Source: an uncultured Oscillospiraceae bacterium | GTDB taxonomy: Bacteria; Bacillota; Clostridia; Oscillospirales; Oscillospiraceae | Assembly (NCBI GenBank): GCA_934567355.1 | Contig: CAKTJC010000003.1 | Location: 62,001 to 126,000 of the forward strand | Direction: 5' to 3' | DNA length: 64,000 nt | Shown: one piece after another, positions 17,221 to 26,197 of the stretch | Numbering within the stretch: position 1 is the first letter of the stretch | Layout of the letters: every line of letters begins with the position of its first letter | Notes under the pieces: generated by a model | Database searches by the model: none | Told to the model about the DNA's origin: nothing | What the model saw: only the letters and a program-made list of their open reading frames with translations | Position numbers and translations under genes: made by a program

Positions 17221-19814
17221 TAGCCTTCCTCCGCGATCTGACGCTTGGCCATCTGATAGAACAGACCCTTCTGTGCCATCAGCGATTCAAAATTTCCCTC
17301 TTCCTGAATGACGCCGTTGTTCAGCACCAGAATGCGGTCGCAGCTGCGGACGGTGCTGAGCCGGTGGGCGATGACGATCCTGGTCGCGTGCATGGCGTCC
17401 AGGCTCCGGCAGACCTTGGCCTGGGTGGGGTTATCCAGGGCGGAGGTCGCCTCGTCGAAATAGATCACCTGCGGGTGATTCATGATGGCGCGGGCGATCA
17501 GAATGCGCTGCTGCTGACCGCCGGAGATGGTGTTGCCGGATTCGCTGAGCACCGTCTGCAGCCCCATGGGCATCCGGTCGATGTCCGGCTTCAGCCCCAC
17601 CGCCTCCACCACCGCGTTGACATCCTTCATGGTGGCGCCGGTGGAGGTGATGGTGATATTGTCGTAAATGCTGCCTGCAATCAGCTTGCCGTCCTGGAGC
17701 ACCACGCCCAGCTTTCGGCGCAGGGAGTGGGCGTCCATGCTGTTGATGTTGCGCCCGTCGTAGCGTACCTTGCCCTGGCTGGGCTGCTCGAAGCCCAGCA
17801 GGAGCTTGAGCAGTGTGGATTTGCCGCACCCGGAGGGGCCGACGATGGCAACATACTCGCCCGGGCGGACACGGAAGGACACATCGTGCAGCACATTCCC
17901 GGTTTCGGGGGAGTAGGCGAAGCTCACATGCTCCAATTCTACGTTGCCCTCCAGGGACTGGACGATCTGCTTCTGGCCGCTGTCCTCCGGCGCTTCGTCC
18001 ATGACGGGCTTCAGGCGCCGGTACAGGGGCTTCATGCGGTATACGGTGATCACGCTGTTTACCAGCTGAAGCAGCGCCGCGGAGAAGGTGCCGAAGGCGG
18101 AGTTGAACGCCATGAAATTGCCGATGGAGATGCTCTGCTGCTTCTTCACAATGATGAAATAGAGCACCATGGCAAACAGATAGCTTGCCGTCTCGCCGAT
18201 GCAGTCCGAAAGAGTGGTGATCCGCCCCTCGCGGATGTTATAGCGCTGCTCTTCGGTAAAGGGGGTCAGGTATTCCAGAATCGCCCGCTCCTCCGCGCCG
18301 GCCATGCGGATCTTATCCACACCGCCCAGATACTGATAAAGCCGGGATACTGCCCGTCCGTTGGCGTCTGCCTCCAGCGCCTCATAGCGCAGGGAGCGCA
18401 TCTGCAGCAGCACCGTGAGCACGATGAATACCAGGGTCATGAGAAATGCCCACCCGGTCAGCGAGCCGGAATACTTGATCATCCGCCACAGATAGAACAG
18501 GGAAAATACCGATGCGAAGCCCGTGCTGACGATCTGGGTGGTCACCTGAGCGGCGCTTGCACCCGCCTGGGTCAGCCGCTGCGCCAGGTCGCCGCTGTCG
18601 TAGCGGCGGAAGAAGCTCTCCGGCAGCTGGAAAATGCGCCAGTAAACGGCATTTTGCAGGTCGTAGTTCACGTGGCAGGAGATGGAATATTCCATCAGCT
18701 TTTTCACCATGGTGAAAAAGACGTTGCCCAGCATGAACGAGCCGATCAGCACGCACAGCTGCACCACCATGCCGAAATCGCCCAGGGCGATGTATTCATC
18801 ATAGATCTTCTGGTTCAGGGTCGGCTCCAGAATTCCAATCAGCGTCCCAGCCAGTCCCAGCAGCAGCACGCCCCGCAGCGCCCTGGAGGGGATGCTCTTT
18901 CTGCAGAACGAGAAGATCTGCTTGCCGGTGAGCTTCGTGCGGGGCAGCGCCCTTCCGATGCTGTAGGCCTTCGGCTCAATGCACTGTGCCGCGAAGGCAG
19001 TAAGGGGATATTCCCGCACCCCGTCGTACATCACATATTTTTTGCCTTTTTTGCGGTAGCAGGCAATGGGCTTGCCGTCCCGGGTGCCGAGGATGACGCC
19101 GCAGTCGCTGCGGTACCACTTCTGCTGCAGCACCACTTCCCGGCAGGTGAAATTGGAGATGCGGGCAACGTCGGGGATATGCATTGCCGCCGCGCCGCAG
19201 GCGAGAAGCTGCTGCTCCGGCACAAGCTCGATCCCCGCCGCCCGGCAGGCGCGGGCGATGATCTGGTAGTTTGCCGACCCCTGGGGCGCGGCGGCGGACT
19301 CGCTTTCGGCGATGCTGATGATGGTTGCAGCAATCTGTTCCGCCACGCCTCCTTTGGCGATTTCGGAGTGAACGACGAAGCCCTCGTCCTTCAGCGACAG
19401 TCCCAGATAAAATTCCTCCAGGCAGCGCTCGAAGCCCTCTTCCTGGAATTTGGGAATGTGATTGCGCTGAACGAAATTCTTCTGCAGCGGGATGGTGCTG
19501 CCGTCTTTGATATATTCCAGCTTTGCGGAGCCGGACTTTGGGACGACCAGAAATTTCCAGGTCTCAAATGCCGCATTGCGGTAGCAGCAGCCGGGGAAGA
19601 GCTCCCCTGTGCCTGCCTCCGCGATCCGCTTGCGGCGCTCCATCTTCCCCTTGCGCACCGGCACGAGATAGATGATCACGGCGCCCTGCGCTACGCGGTA
19701 CAGATCCTCCGTGCGCTCGGTGAGCAGCGCTTCGGGGCTGGTCAGCTCCAGCGTCACCGTTTCCTGCGCAAACAGGGAATCATCGCTCAATGTAACATCC
19801 AGTTTTCTACTCAT
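17220..19814 (-). CDS. ABC exporter, NHLM type 2 (permease-ATPase fusion)
   Basis: 864 residues. An unusual ~300-residue N-terminal region (includes ELFPGCCYRNAAFE, with a cyclic-nucleotide-domain-like look, and DGKPIACYRKKGKK) precedes about six membrane helices (~320-590) and a C-terminal ATPase with Walker A GPSGCGKST, signature ISGGQQQR and Walker B VIYFDEATSAL. This layout matches the second ABC subunit of NHLM bacteriocin export systems. ATG at 19812-19814 follows GGAGGA; the GTG five codons earlier overlaps the previous stop. It lies in one transcriptional unit with the peptidase-ABC and HlyD genes. The substrate is unknown. Confidence 0.87.
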   Translation of the reverse strand: MSRKLDVTLSDDSLFAQETVTLELTSPEALLTERTEDLYRVAQGAVIIYLVPVRKGKMERRKRIAEAGTGELFPGCCYRNAAFETWKFLVVPKSGSAKLEYIKDGSTIPLQKNFVQRNHIPKFQEEGFERCLEEFYLGLSLKDEGFVVHSEIAKGGVAEQIAATIISIAESESAAAPQGSANYQIIARACRAAGIELVPEQQLLACGAAAMHIPDVARISNFTCREVVLQQKWYRSDCGVILGTRDGKPIACYRKKGKKYVMYDGVREYPLTAFAAQCIEPKAYSIGRALPRTKLTGKQIFSFCRKSIPSRALRGVLLLGLAGTLIGILEPTLNQKIYDEYIALGDFGMVVQLCVLIGSFMLGNVFFTMVKKLMEYSISCHVNYDLQNAVYWRIFQLPESFFRRYDSGDLAQRLTQAGASAAQVTTQIVSTGFASVFSLFYLWRMIKYSGSLTGWAFLMTLVFIVLTVLLQMRSLRYEALEADANGRAVSRLYQYLGGVDKIRMAGAEERAILEYLTPFTEEQRYNIREGRITTLSDCIGETASYLFAMVLYFIIVKKQQSISIGNFMAFNSAFGTFSAALLQLVNSVITVYRMKPLYRRLKPVMDEAPEDSGQKQIVQSLEGNVELEHVSFAYSPETGNVLHDVSFRVRPGEYVAIVGPSGCGKSTLLKLLLGFEQPSQGKVRYDGRNINSMDAHSLRRKLGVVLQDGKLIAGSIYDNITITSTGATMKDVNAVVEAVGLKPDIDRMPMGLQTVLSESGNTISGGQQQRILIARAIMNHPQVIYFDEATSALDNPTQAKVCRSLDAMHATRIVIAHRLSTVRSCDRILVLNNGVIQEEGNFESLMAQKGLFYQMAKRQIAEEG

Positions 19815-19825
19815 GGCTTCCTCCG

Positions 19826-21967
19826 TCACGCATTGGCGAAGCTGCGGTAGAAGCCGTCCTGCTTCAGCAGCTCGCGATGGGTGCCCCGCTGGACGATTTT
19901 TCCGTCCGCCATGGCAATGATCTCATTGCAGTCGCGCACGGCGCTGAGCCGGTGGGCGACCACGATGCAGGTGCAGCCCCGGGCGCGGATATTGTCCAGC
20001 ACCTGCTTTTCCACGATCGGATCCAGTGCACTGGTGGCCTCGTCCATCACCAGGATGGTGGGGTTGGTGGCCAGCGCCCGGGCGATCTCCATTCGCTGCC
20101 GCTGACCGCCGGAGAGGTTGGAGGCGTTTTCGGACAGCATAAAATCAAAGCCGCCGGGCTGCCGGAGAATGAAGTCGTAGATGCAGGCATCCCGCGATGC
20201 CTGCTCCATATCCTCCTCCGTCACTGCCGGATTCCACATGGACAGGTTATCCCGGATGGTGCCGGAGAAAAGCGTGATCTTCTGGCTGACGGTGGAAATG
20301 CTGGCGTTCATCACGGCCTTGGCAATGGCCTCCGCCGGCTTGCCGTCGAAGAGCACCTGGCCACCCCAGGGCTGGTACAGGCCGCTGATGACCTTGGAAA
20401 TGGTGGATTTGCCGCTGCCGGAGGCGCCGATAAAGGCAATGGATTCGCCGCTGTGCAGCGTAAAATGGAAATCCTCGATCAGCGGCGGCTTCAGGCGGCT
20501 GTAACCGAAGCTGACATTTTGCAGCGTGACCTCGCCGGAGAGCTTGCCGCAGACATCCTGCGCCTGCACCTCGGTGCGGTAGCAGGGGTCGATCTCGTGC
20601 TTTTCAATGTCCTCCACCCGCTGAATGTTGGATTTCGTGACCTGAAGGCTGCGGAAGAAGCCGACCACCGAATTCATGGGTGCGCAGAAGGAATCAAACA
20701 GCGCATTATACGCCGTGAGCATGCCCACCGTCATGTCGCCCCGGATGACCAGCCAGCCGCCCAGCAGGAGCAGCGCCACGTCTGCCAGCTTCCCGACGGC
20801 TTCGGGGATGCCGCCTACCAGCTGCTGGAAGCGGCTGAGTTTTTGCTCCAGCTCTGCGTTCTTTGCCTGGTGTCCCAGGATGCGGGCGCTGTATTCCGTC
20901 TCCACGCCGGAGGCCTTGATGGTATCAGTGATGTTCAGCCCAGCGCACACTGCGCCGTAGAGCTTGCCGCCGGTCATCTGCATCTTGATGGTGGATTCCG
21001 CCACCGTCTTGTTGCCGATGAGTACGATCGCCGTGCAGATGACGATCTGGATGACGCCCACCAGGGTCATCTGCCAGCTGTACAGGAAGAGGATCGCCAG
21101 GTAAAACACGGCGATGAGGATATTCAGGAAGGTCTCGGCAAAGTCGCCTGCCAGGAAATTATCCACATCGGTGTTGTTCTGAATGCGCGAGACCAGGTCG
21201 CCGGTGTAGCGCTGGTCAAAGAAGCTGATGGGCAGCCGGAACATATGGTTCAGGAACTGCCTGCCGGAGAGGGTGCACATCACGCTCTTCAGCTTTTGCA
21301 GCAGCACGCCCCGGTAATAGGACAGGGCGATCTTGAAAAGAACGCAGCCGCCCATGAACACGAGGATCTTGGTCAGCCAGTCCGTATAGCCGTTGCACAG
21401 TACGTCGTCGATAAACGCCTGGGACAGCACCGGCAGGATCAGCCCCGGGAAGAACAGCAGCAGCCCCACATACACCAGCTTGAACAGGATCCCGCCGCGG
21501 CCGCGCAGCCGCCGCCGCAAAAAGGGCATAAAGGTGCCCTGCTTCTTTTCCTTCCGGAATTCCGCCGTGGGGGCAAAGGTCAGCACCACGCCGGTGAAGC
21601 CCTCATCCAGCTCCTGTATGGTCAGCTTGCGGTGCCCCACCGCCGGGTCATTGAGGTAGGCATGCTTGCCGCGGATGCCTTCAAACACCACGAAGTGGTT
21701 GAAATTCCAGTGGATGATGGAGGGAACGGGGAGCTTTTTCAGCCCGTCCAGCTCCTTGCGGTAGCCGTGGCATTCAAAGCCGTATTTCTTTGCCGCCCGC
21801 ATAATGTTGCCTGCCACGCAGCCATCCCGGGACACGCCGGTCTCCACCCGCATTTTTTCCAGCGGGATATGCTTGCCGTAGTGAGCAAAGATCATTGCCA
21901 GGGACGCCGCGCCGCACTCCGTCGCCTCCATCTGGAAGATGGTGGGCGTTTTCACATAGTGCTTCAT
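19826..21967 (-). CDS. Peptidase-containing ABC exporter (C39, NHLM type 1)
   Basis: 713 residues. An N-terminal C39 cysteine peptidase (about 1-135) shows the catalytic cysteine in QMEATECGAASL, the histidine in NFNHFVVFEG and the aspartate in YLNDPAVG, so the triad is intact. A six-helix membrane domain and a C-terminal ATPase follow (Walker A GASGSGKST, signature LSGGQRQR, Walker B ILVMDEATSALD). Family members cut double-glycine leaders from peptides while exporting them. ATG at 21965-21967 overlaps the HlyD stop (ATGA) and has GGGAGG 6 nt upstream. No precursor peptide with a GG leader was recognised in the window. Confidence 0.93.
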   Translation of the reverse strand: MKHYVKTPTIFQMEATECGAASLAMIFAHYGKHIPLEKMRVETGVSRDGCVAGNIMRAAKKYGFECHGYRKELDGLKKLPVPSIIHWNFNHFVVFEGIRGKHAYLNDPAVGHRKLTIQELDEGFTGVVLTFAPTAEFRKEKKQGTFMPFLRRRLRGRGGILFKLVYVGLLLFFPGLILPVLSQAFIDDVLCNGYTDWLTKILVFMGGCVLFKIALSYYRGVLLQKLKSVMCTLSGRQFLNHMFRLPISFFDQRYTGDLVSRIQNNTDVDNFLAGDFAETFLNILIAVFYLAILFLYSWQMTLVGVIQIVICTAIVLIGNKTVAESTIKMQMTGGKLYGAVCAGLNITDTIKASGVETEYSARILGHQAKNAELEQKLSRFQQLVGGIPEAVGKLADVALLLLGGWLVIRGDMTVGMLTAYNALFDSFCAPMNSVVGFFRSLQVTKSNIQRVEDIEKHEIDPCYRTEVQAQDVCGKLSGEVTLQNVSFGYSRLKPPLIEDFHFTLHSGESIAFIGASGSGKSTISKVISGLYQPWGGQVLFDGKPAEAIAKAVMNASISTVSQKITLFSGTIRDNLSMWNPAVTEEDMEQASRDACIYDFILRQPGGFDFMLSENASNLSGGQRQRMEIARALATNPTILVMDEATSALDPIVEKQVLDNIRARGCTCIVVAHRLSAVRDCNEIIAMADGKIVQRGTHRELLKQDGFYRSFANA

Positions 21968-22809
21968 CGCTTGCCCTCCCACAGGTCGATGACCCGCTCA
22001 AACAGCTTCTCAATGGGGCGCACCTGCTTGGTGATGATCTTGACGCTGCAAATATCCCGGTTGTTGACGCTCAGTGTTTCCCCCCGGGAATTCGACCAGA
22101 AATAGCCGCTGGCGGAGCGATCGCTGGGAAACAGCTCACAGGTCACGGCGGTGACCGCCTTTCCGTCCGAGGAAAAGGCGTTGGACAGGTTGTTTTCGCT
22201 GCCCAGCACATTGCTCTGGGCGGAGGTGGAAGCCGCACCGGCGTCGATGTTGATGACTCTGCCCACCATGTGGCCATAGCTCTTGCTGTCCGAAGAGGAC
22301 AGGGATATGTAGGCATAGTCCCCCCGGCTGACCTTCTGGGCATCCGTGGTGGCCACATAGCAGACCACCACCTGCTGCGCCCGGGTGTTGGGCGAGACGC
22401 GCAGCACCTCGCTGTTCTGGGTAATTGCGCTGCCCTCCGGCTTGATGATCTGGCTGACATAGCCCACCTGATCGGAGATGATCTGCTGAGGCTCGCCCCG
22501 CTCGGTCTCGATTTCCATCAGCACATCCTCTTCGTAAATTTTATCCCCCGGTGCCACATATACCCGGGTCACCTTCCCGGCAGCGTTGGTATAAACTGCA
22601 TTGGTGCCGTCCGGCGATGCCACGATGCCCGCCGTGGTGATGGTCTCGGGGATGCGGCCGATGAAAGCCCACACCACCGTTACCGCCACGATCAGCGTTG
22701 CGCCCAGCAGCGCCAGCCAAGACAGGGGCGACGAGATCTTCAGCATGGTATCCAGCTGATCGGGGGACGAGATCCGTTCCAGGGATGATTTACGGTAAAG
22801 CTCTGCCAT
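21964..22809 (-). CDS. HlyD-family membrane fusion protein (NHLM type)
   Basis: 281 residues. One membrane helix at about 31-51 (WLALLGATLIVAVTVVWAFIG), then a biotinyl-lipoyl-like segment (GKVTRVYVAPGDKIYEEDVL) and a beta-barrel region (ISLSSSDSKSYGHMVGRV). This is a short adaptor typical of Gram-positive export systems with no outer membrane. Start ATG 22807-22809 after AAGAGGAACCAATC. It overlaps the C39 ABC gene by the ATGA sequence, so the two are co-translated. It would connect the two ABC subunits to the cell exterior. Confidence 0.87.
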   Translation of the reverse strand: MAELYRKSSLERISSPDQLDTMLKISSPLSWLALLGATLIVAVTVVWAFIGRIPETITTAGIVASPDGTNAVYTNAAGKVTRVYVAPGDKIYEEDVLMEIETERGEPQQIISDQVGYVSQIIKPEGSAITQNSEVLRVSPNTRAQQVVVCYVATTDAQKVSRGDYAYISLSSSDSKSYGHMVGRVINIDAGAASTSAQSNVLGSENNLSNAFSSDGKAVTAVTCELFPSDRSASGYFWSNSRGETLSVNNRDICSVKIITKQVRPIEKLFERVIDLWEGKR

Positions 22810-22836
22810 GATTGGTTCCTCTTTTCTGCCTGATTT

Positions 22837-23361
22837 TTATTCCCGGTATCCCAGGGAGACCTGGGACAGCTCCTGAAGCCGCTTCATTGCGCGGAAGAGC
22901 TGAACCCGCACATTGGACTCCGTCATTTTCAGCCGCTGCGCGATCTGCGAGGAGTTCAGCTCGGTAAAATACTTCAGCACGACGATCTGCTTCTGCCGCT
23001 CCGGCAGCATTTCCAGCGCCTTGGCCAGCCACTTCCGCTCTTCTTCCGCCTCCATTGCCTGCTCCAGCGGCGCATCGTCAGAGGCTGTAAAATCCATGTA
23101 ATCCTCCACATCCTCAAATGCGCGGTGATCCCGGAGGTAGTTTTTGTACCGGCTGTTTACGATCACATACAGCCAGGTCTTCAGGGATGCCTTCCCGGCG
23201 TCAAAAGCCGGCAGCTGCCGGTAGCAGTATTCAAATATACTGGACGCCAGATCCTCCGCATCGTGGAAATTTCCGATCTTTGTGTTCAAATAGTTGACGA
23301 CCTGCTGATAATACGTCCGGTAAAGCTCTTCAAACTGGCAAGTCAGTTCTGCCTGCTGCAC
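22837..23361 (-). CDS. ECF-type RNA polymerase sigma factor
   Basis: 174 residues from a GTG start. Sigma region 2 is seen at FHDAEDLASSIFEYCYRQ and KTWLYVIVNSRYKNYLRD; region 4 at LPERQKQIVVLKYFTELNSSQIAQRL with the HTH MTESNVRVQLFRAMKRL. I prefer GTG at 23359-23361 because GGAGAGGGGG lies just upstream; the in-frame ATG 15 codons earlier (23404-23406) has no ribosome-binding site. It is the first gene of the export/signalling run and is preceded by a strong sigma-A promoter. It probably directs expression of parts of this region, but a recognisable repeated ECF promoter was not found. Confidence 0.88.
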   Translation of the reverse strand: MQQAELTCQFEELYRTYYQQVVNYLNTKIGNFHDAEDLASSIFEYCYRQLPAFDAGKASLKTWLYVIVNSRYKNYLRDHRAFEDVEDYMDFTASDDAPLEQAMEAEEERKWLAKALEMLPERQKQIVVLKYFTELNSSQIAQRLKMTESNVRVQLFRAMKRLQELSQVSLGYRE

Positions 23362-23456
23362 CTTGGCTGCCCCCTCTCCTGCTGTAAAACTGCCGCAAAT
23401 ATGCATAAATTTTCATTAAAATGCTCTTGCACGCAATTGCTTCACAAATCGTTCAC

Positions 23457-23486
23457 ATTATACCATATTGATTCTTTTCACGTCAA
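23457..23486 (-). promoter_or_regulatory. Sigma-A promoter of the sigma/export gene run
   Basis: Minus strand: -35 TTGACG (23481-23486), 18-nt spacer, -10 TATAAT (23457-23462) with TGG before it (extended -10). Start of transcription expected near 23450, about 90 nt before the sigma-factor GTG. Confidence 0.8.
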
Positions 23487-23580
23487 TAAAATGGGATTGT
23501 GTTTTTGAGAGAAAAGTATTTTTGTGCAAAATGACATATTTCGACACATGTAGAATCAGCCGGATGACCGGCAGAAGACA

Positions 23581-23612
23581 AAAATGCCCCCGGCTCCACA
23601 GGAGCCGGGGGC
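23581..23612 (-). terminator. Rho-independent terminator after sugar-binding protein gene
   Basis: GCCCCCGGCTCC (23586-23597), 3-nt loop, GGAGCCGGGGGC (23601-23612): a perfect 12-bp stem. On the minus strand it is followed by ATTTTTGT, and it begins 35 nt after the stop of the gene at 23647. Confidence 0.88.
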
Positions 23613-23646
23613 GAAGGTTTTTACAGGAGATATTCAGAAAAGCGGA

Positions 23647-25275
23647 TTACGGGAGCATGTCAGAATCGCCGAAGTATTCTTCCCACTTCTCGGCGCGCTC
23701 TTCCATGATGTCGCGGCCGCCGGCTGCCATGTAGTCCTCGAAGAACTCGTCCCAAACCTTGTCGAAGTCGGCCACGGGGGCGACGACGGCCTGGTCGAAG
23801 ACCTGGTCACGCTTGGAGGACAGGGTGTCGCCGATGCCGGCTTCGGCATCGATGCCGCCCACGTTGACGTTCTTTGCCTTGCGGGCGTCGGTCTGTGCGT
23901 AGATGTCGGCCTGCTCAACCAGCTCGGGATCGATTTCGGCATAGCCGTAGGCCTTGGAAATGCGGGTCAGCTCTTCGTCGCCCAGGTTCAGGCCGTTGCA
24001 GGTGATGGTGTAGTCGATGTTCATGCCGGAGTTCATGATGGCGTCGCCGGTTGCGGGGATGATCTTGATGGCGCCGGACTCCAGAACCTCATGGGTCACG
24101 CCCTCGTCGCCCATCTGCAGGTAGGCGATCACATCGGGCTGGGAGATGAAGTCCAGATACAGCAGGGAAGCCACAGGCTCGTCGTTGGTCAGGGGGAAGA
24201 AGATCTTGCGGTCGCCTGCGGTGCTGGAGACGAACTTGGTGTGGGTGCCCTTGGAATCAGTGAAGGGATCGATGGCGACAAACTTTGCATCCTCGCCCAC
24301 ATTGCGGACCAGGTTGGCATTGATGCTGTCGGTGCCGTTACGGAAAGGATAGTCCCAGTTGTGGGTGAAAGCGCCCACGTAGCCGGCCTTCATGTTGTCG
24401 TCCTCGGTGGTGTCGCCGCTGCCGTACAGGGCGAAGTTGTTCCACAGCAGGCCGTCGTTGTACCACTTGTTCAGCAGGCGGACGGCTTCCTTGGTGCCGT
24501 TCTGGGTCAGCTTTCTGTCATCGAAGCCGTTGACGAAGAACTCACGGTCGGAAATGTCGGGATCGATGAAGGACTCAATCAGGGTGGCGGCACGCCAGCC
24601 CACGTCGTAGCTCACGGAGTAGGGAACGACCTTGCTGGCGTCGTCGATGCCGGGCAGCTCGGAGGCTCTCTCCTTGAAGGCGTACAGCATGGCTTCGAAC
24701 TCTTCGGTGGTGGTGGGAGCTTCCAGGCCCAGAGTGTCCAGCCAGTCCTGACGGACGAAGGTCAGCACGCGGTTGGAGGTGGCCAGCTTGCCCTCGATGG
24801 CCCACAGATGGCCGTCAACGGGGTCGCGATCCCACCAGATGTTGGTGTCGCCCAGCCAGTTCCACAGGTTGGGGAGCAGCTCCTTGTTCTCTTCCAGCAG
24901 GTCGGACAGGTTCATCACGCCGCCCATGTCTGCATAGGTCTGGATGGTGGGGAAGCTGTAGGTCACGCAGATGTCGGGAGCCTTCTGGGCGGCCAGCAGG
25001 TTGTTGATTTCCTCAACCTCGGTCCAGCGGGGCACCTTGACGAATTCCACTTCGACATTGTGCTTTTCCAGCATGCCCTTCTTGATGTACTCGGTGTACA
25101 TGTTGTTGGTGGGGTCGGAGCCGCCGTCATTGCCGCGGTCGTAGACCTCAACGGTGATGTGGCGGGTGGTGGTGAACTTGCCGTCCACGATTTCCGCTTC
25201 TTCTGCATGGGCAACCAGAGCGAAGGACATGACCATCGCCACGGCCAGCAGCAGAGCAACCAGTTTCTTTGCCAT
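23647..25275 (-). CDS. Extracellular sugar-binding protein of an Lpl-type ABC importer
   Basis: 542 residues, the length typical of LipO/LplA-like solute-binding proteins. A signal peptide (LVALLLAVAMVMSFALVAHA, cleavage after AHA) has no lipobox cysteine, unusual for a Gram-positive binding protein, which is commonly lipid-anchored. Conserved features include NNLLAAQKAPDICVTY and DGHLWAIEGK. Start ATG 25273-25275 follows AAGGAGG. It precedes two permease genes on the transcript order permease-permease-binding protein and there is no ATPase; such importers share a housekeeping MsmX-type ATPase. Context with GH115 and GH43 enzymes suggests acidic xylo-oligosaccharides. Confidence 0.88.
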   Translation of the reverse strand: MAKKLVALLLAVAMVMSFALVAHAEEAEIVDGKFTTTRHITVEVYDRGNDGGSDPTNNMYTEYIKKGMLEKHNVEVEFVKVPRWTEVEEINNLLAAQKAPDICVTYSFPTIQTYADMGGVMNLSDLLEENKELLPNLWNWLGDTNIWWDRDPVDGHLWAIEGKLATSNRVLTFVRQDWLDTLGLEAPTTTEEFEAMLYAFKERASELPGIDDASKVVPYSVSYDVGWRAATLIESFIDPDISDREFFVNGFDDRKLTQNGTKEAVRLLNKWYNDGLLWNNFALYGSGDTTEDDNMKAGYVGAFTHNWDYPFRNGTDSINANLVRNVGEDAKFVAIDPFTDSKGTHTKFVSSTAGDRKIFFPLTNDEPVASLLYLDFISQPDVIAYLQMGDEGVTHEVLESGAIKIIPATGDAIMNSGMNIDYTITCNGLNLGDEELTRISKAYGYAEIDPELVEQADIYAQTDARKAKNVNVGGIDAEAGIGDTLSSKRDQVFDQAVVAPVADFDKVWDEFFEDYMAAGGRDIMEERAEKWEEYFGDSDMLP

Positions 25276-25321
25276 TTGTGTTTCCTCCTTAATAATGTAT
25301 GAATGATCGGGCGCTGCCCGG

Positions 25322-26197
25322 TTATTCCTTCACGGCACCCATGGTCACGCCATGGATGAAGTACTTCTGCAGCCAGGGGTAGATGCACAGGATGGGAATG
25401 GTGGAGAACATGACGATGGCCGCCTTCAGCGATGCGGACAGGCCGGGAGAGGAGAAGCCCTCCTGGGTGGCGATCTCCACGGAGTTGATGTTGTTGACCA
25501 CGTTGTACAGCAGCAGCTGCAGGGGATAGAACTCGGGCAGCTTCATGTACATCAGGGCGTCGGAGTAGCCGTTCCACCGGCCCACGGCGTAGAACAGCGC
25601 CAGGGTCGCCATCACGGGGGTGGACAGGGGCACGTAGATCTTGACCAGGATCTGGACGATGGACGCGCCGTCGATCTCCGCCGACTCCCGTAAGCTCTCC
25701 GGGATGCCGTAGAAGAAGCTTCGCATGATGATCATGTTGTACACGCTCAGGCAGCTGGGGACGATCAGAACCAGGGGATTATCCAGCAGGTTCAGATTCT
25801 GCATCAGCAGGTAGTTGGGAATGGTGCCCGCGTTGAAGAACATGGTGATGGTGATGAAGATATTGATGATGCCGCGGCCGCGGAGCTGACGGAAGATCAG
25901 GGGATAGGCGCACAGGATGGTCATGGTCAGGCTCAGCAGAGTGCACACCACGGTGAGGAACACCGTCCAGAAGAAGGCGCGGACATATTTGGGATCCTTC
26001 AGCACGGTGAGGTAGGCGTCGAAATTGAAGCCCTTCGGCCACAGGCTGACCTCATGCCGCACCAGATAATCGGTGCCGCTGAGGGACTTGGCCAGCAGAT
26101 GGATCATGGGCAGCAGGCAGATCGCGCCGACGATCACGCACGACAGCACGAAGCACCAGTCGCCGATCTTGGAGGAGGTGGATTTTACGTTTCTCAT
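25322..26197 (-). CDS. Carbohydrate ABC transporter permease, LplC/YtcP type
   Basis: 291 residues with about six membrane helices. The cytoplasmic EAA loop is seen at ESAEIDGASIVQILVKIYVP, where the ATPase docks. Start ATG at 26195-26197 overlaps the stop of the upstream permease gene (TAATG). It forms the channel with the LplB-like permease; substrate inferred from neighbours. Confidence 0.92.
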   Translation of the reverse strand: MRNVKSTSSKIGDWCFVLSCVIVGAICLLPMIHLLAKSLSGTDYLVRHEVSLWPKGFNFDAYLTVLKDPKYVRAFFWTVFLTVVCTLLSLTMTILCAYPLIFRQLRGRGIINIFITITMFFNAGTIPNYLLMQNLNLLDNPLVLIVPSCLSVYNMIIMRSFFYGIPESLRESAEIDGASIVQILVKIYVPLSTPVMATLALFYAVGRWNGYSDALMYMKLPEFYPLQLLLYNVVNNINSVEIATQEGFSSPGLSASLKAAIVMFSTIPILCIYPWLQKYFIHGVTMGAVKE

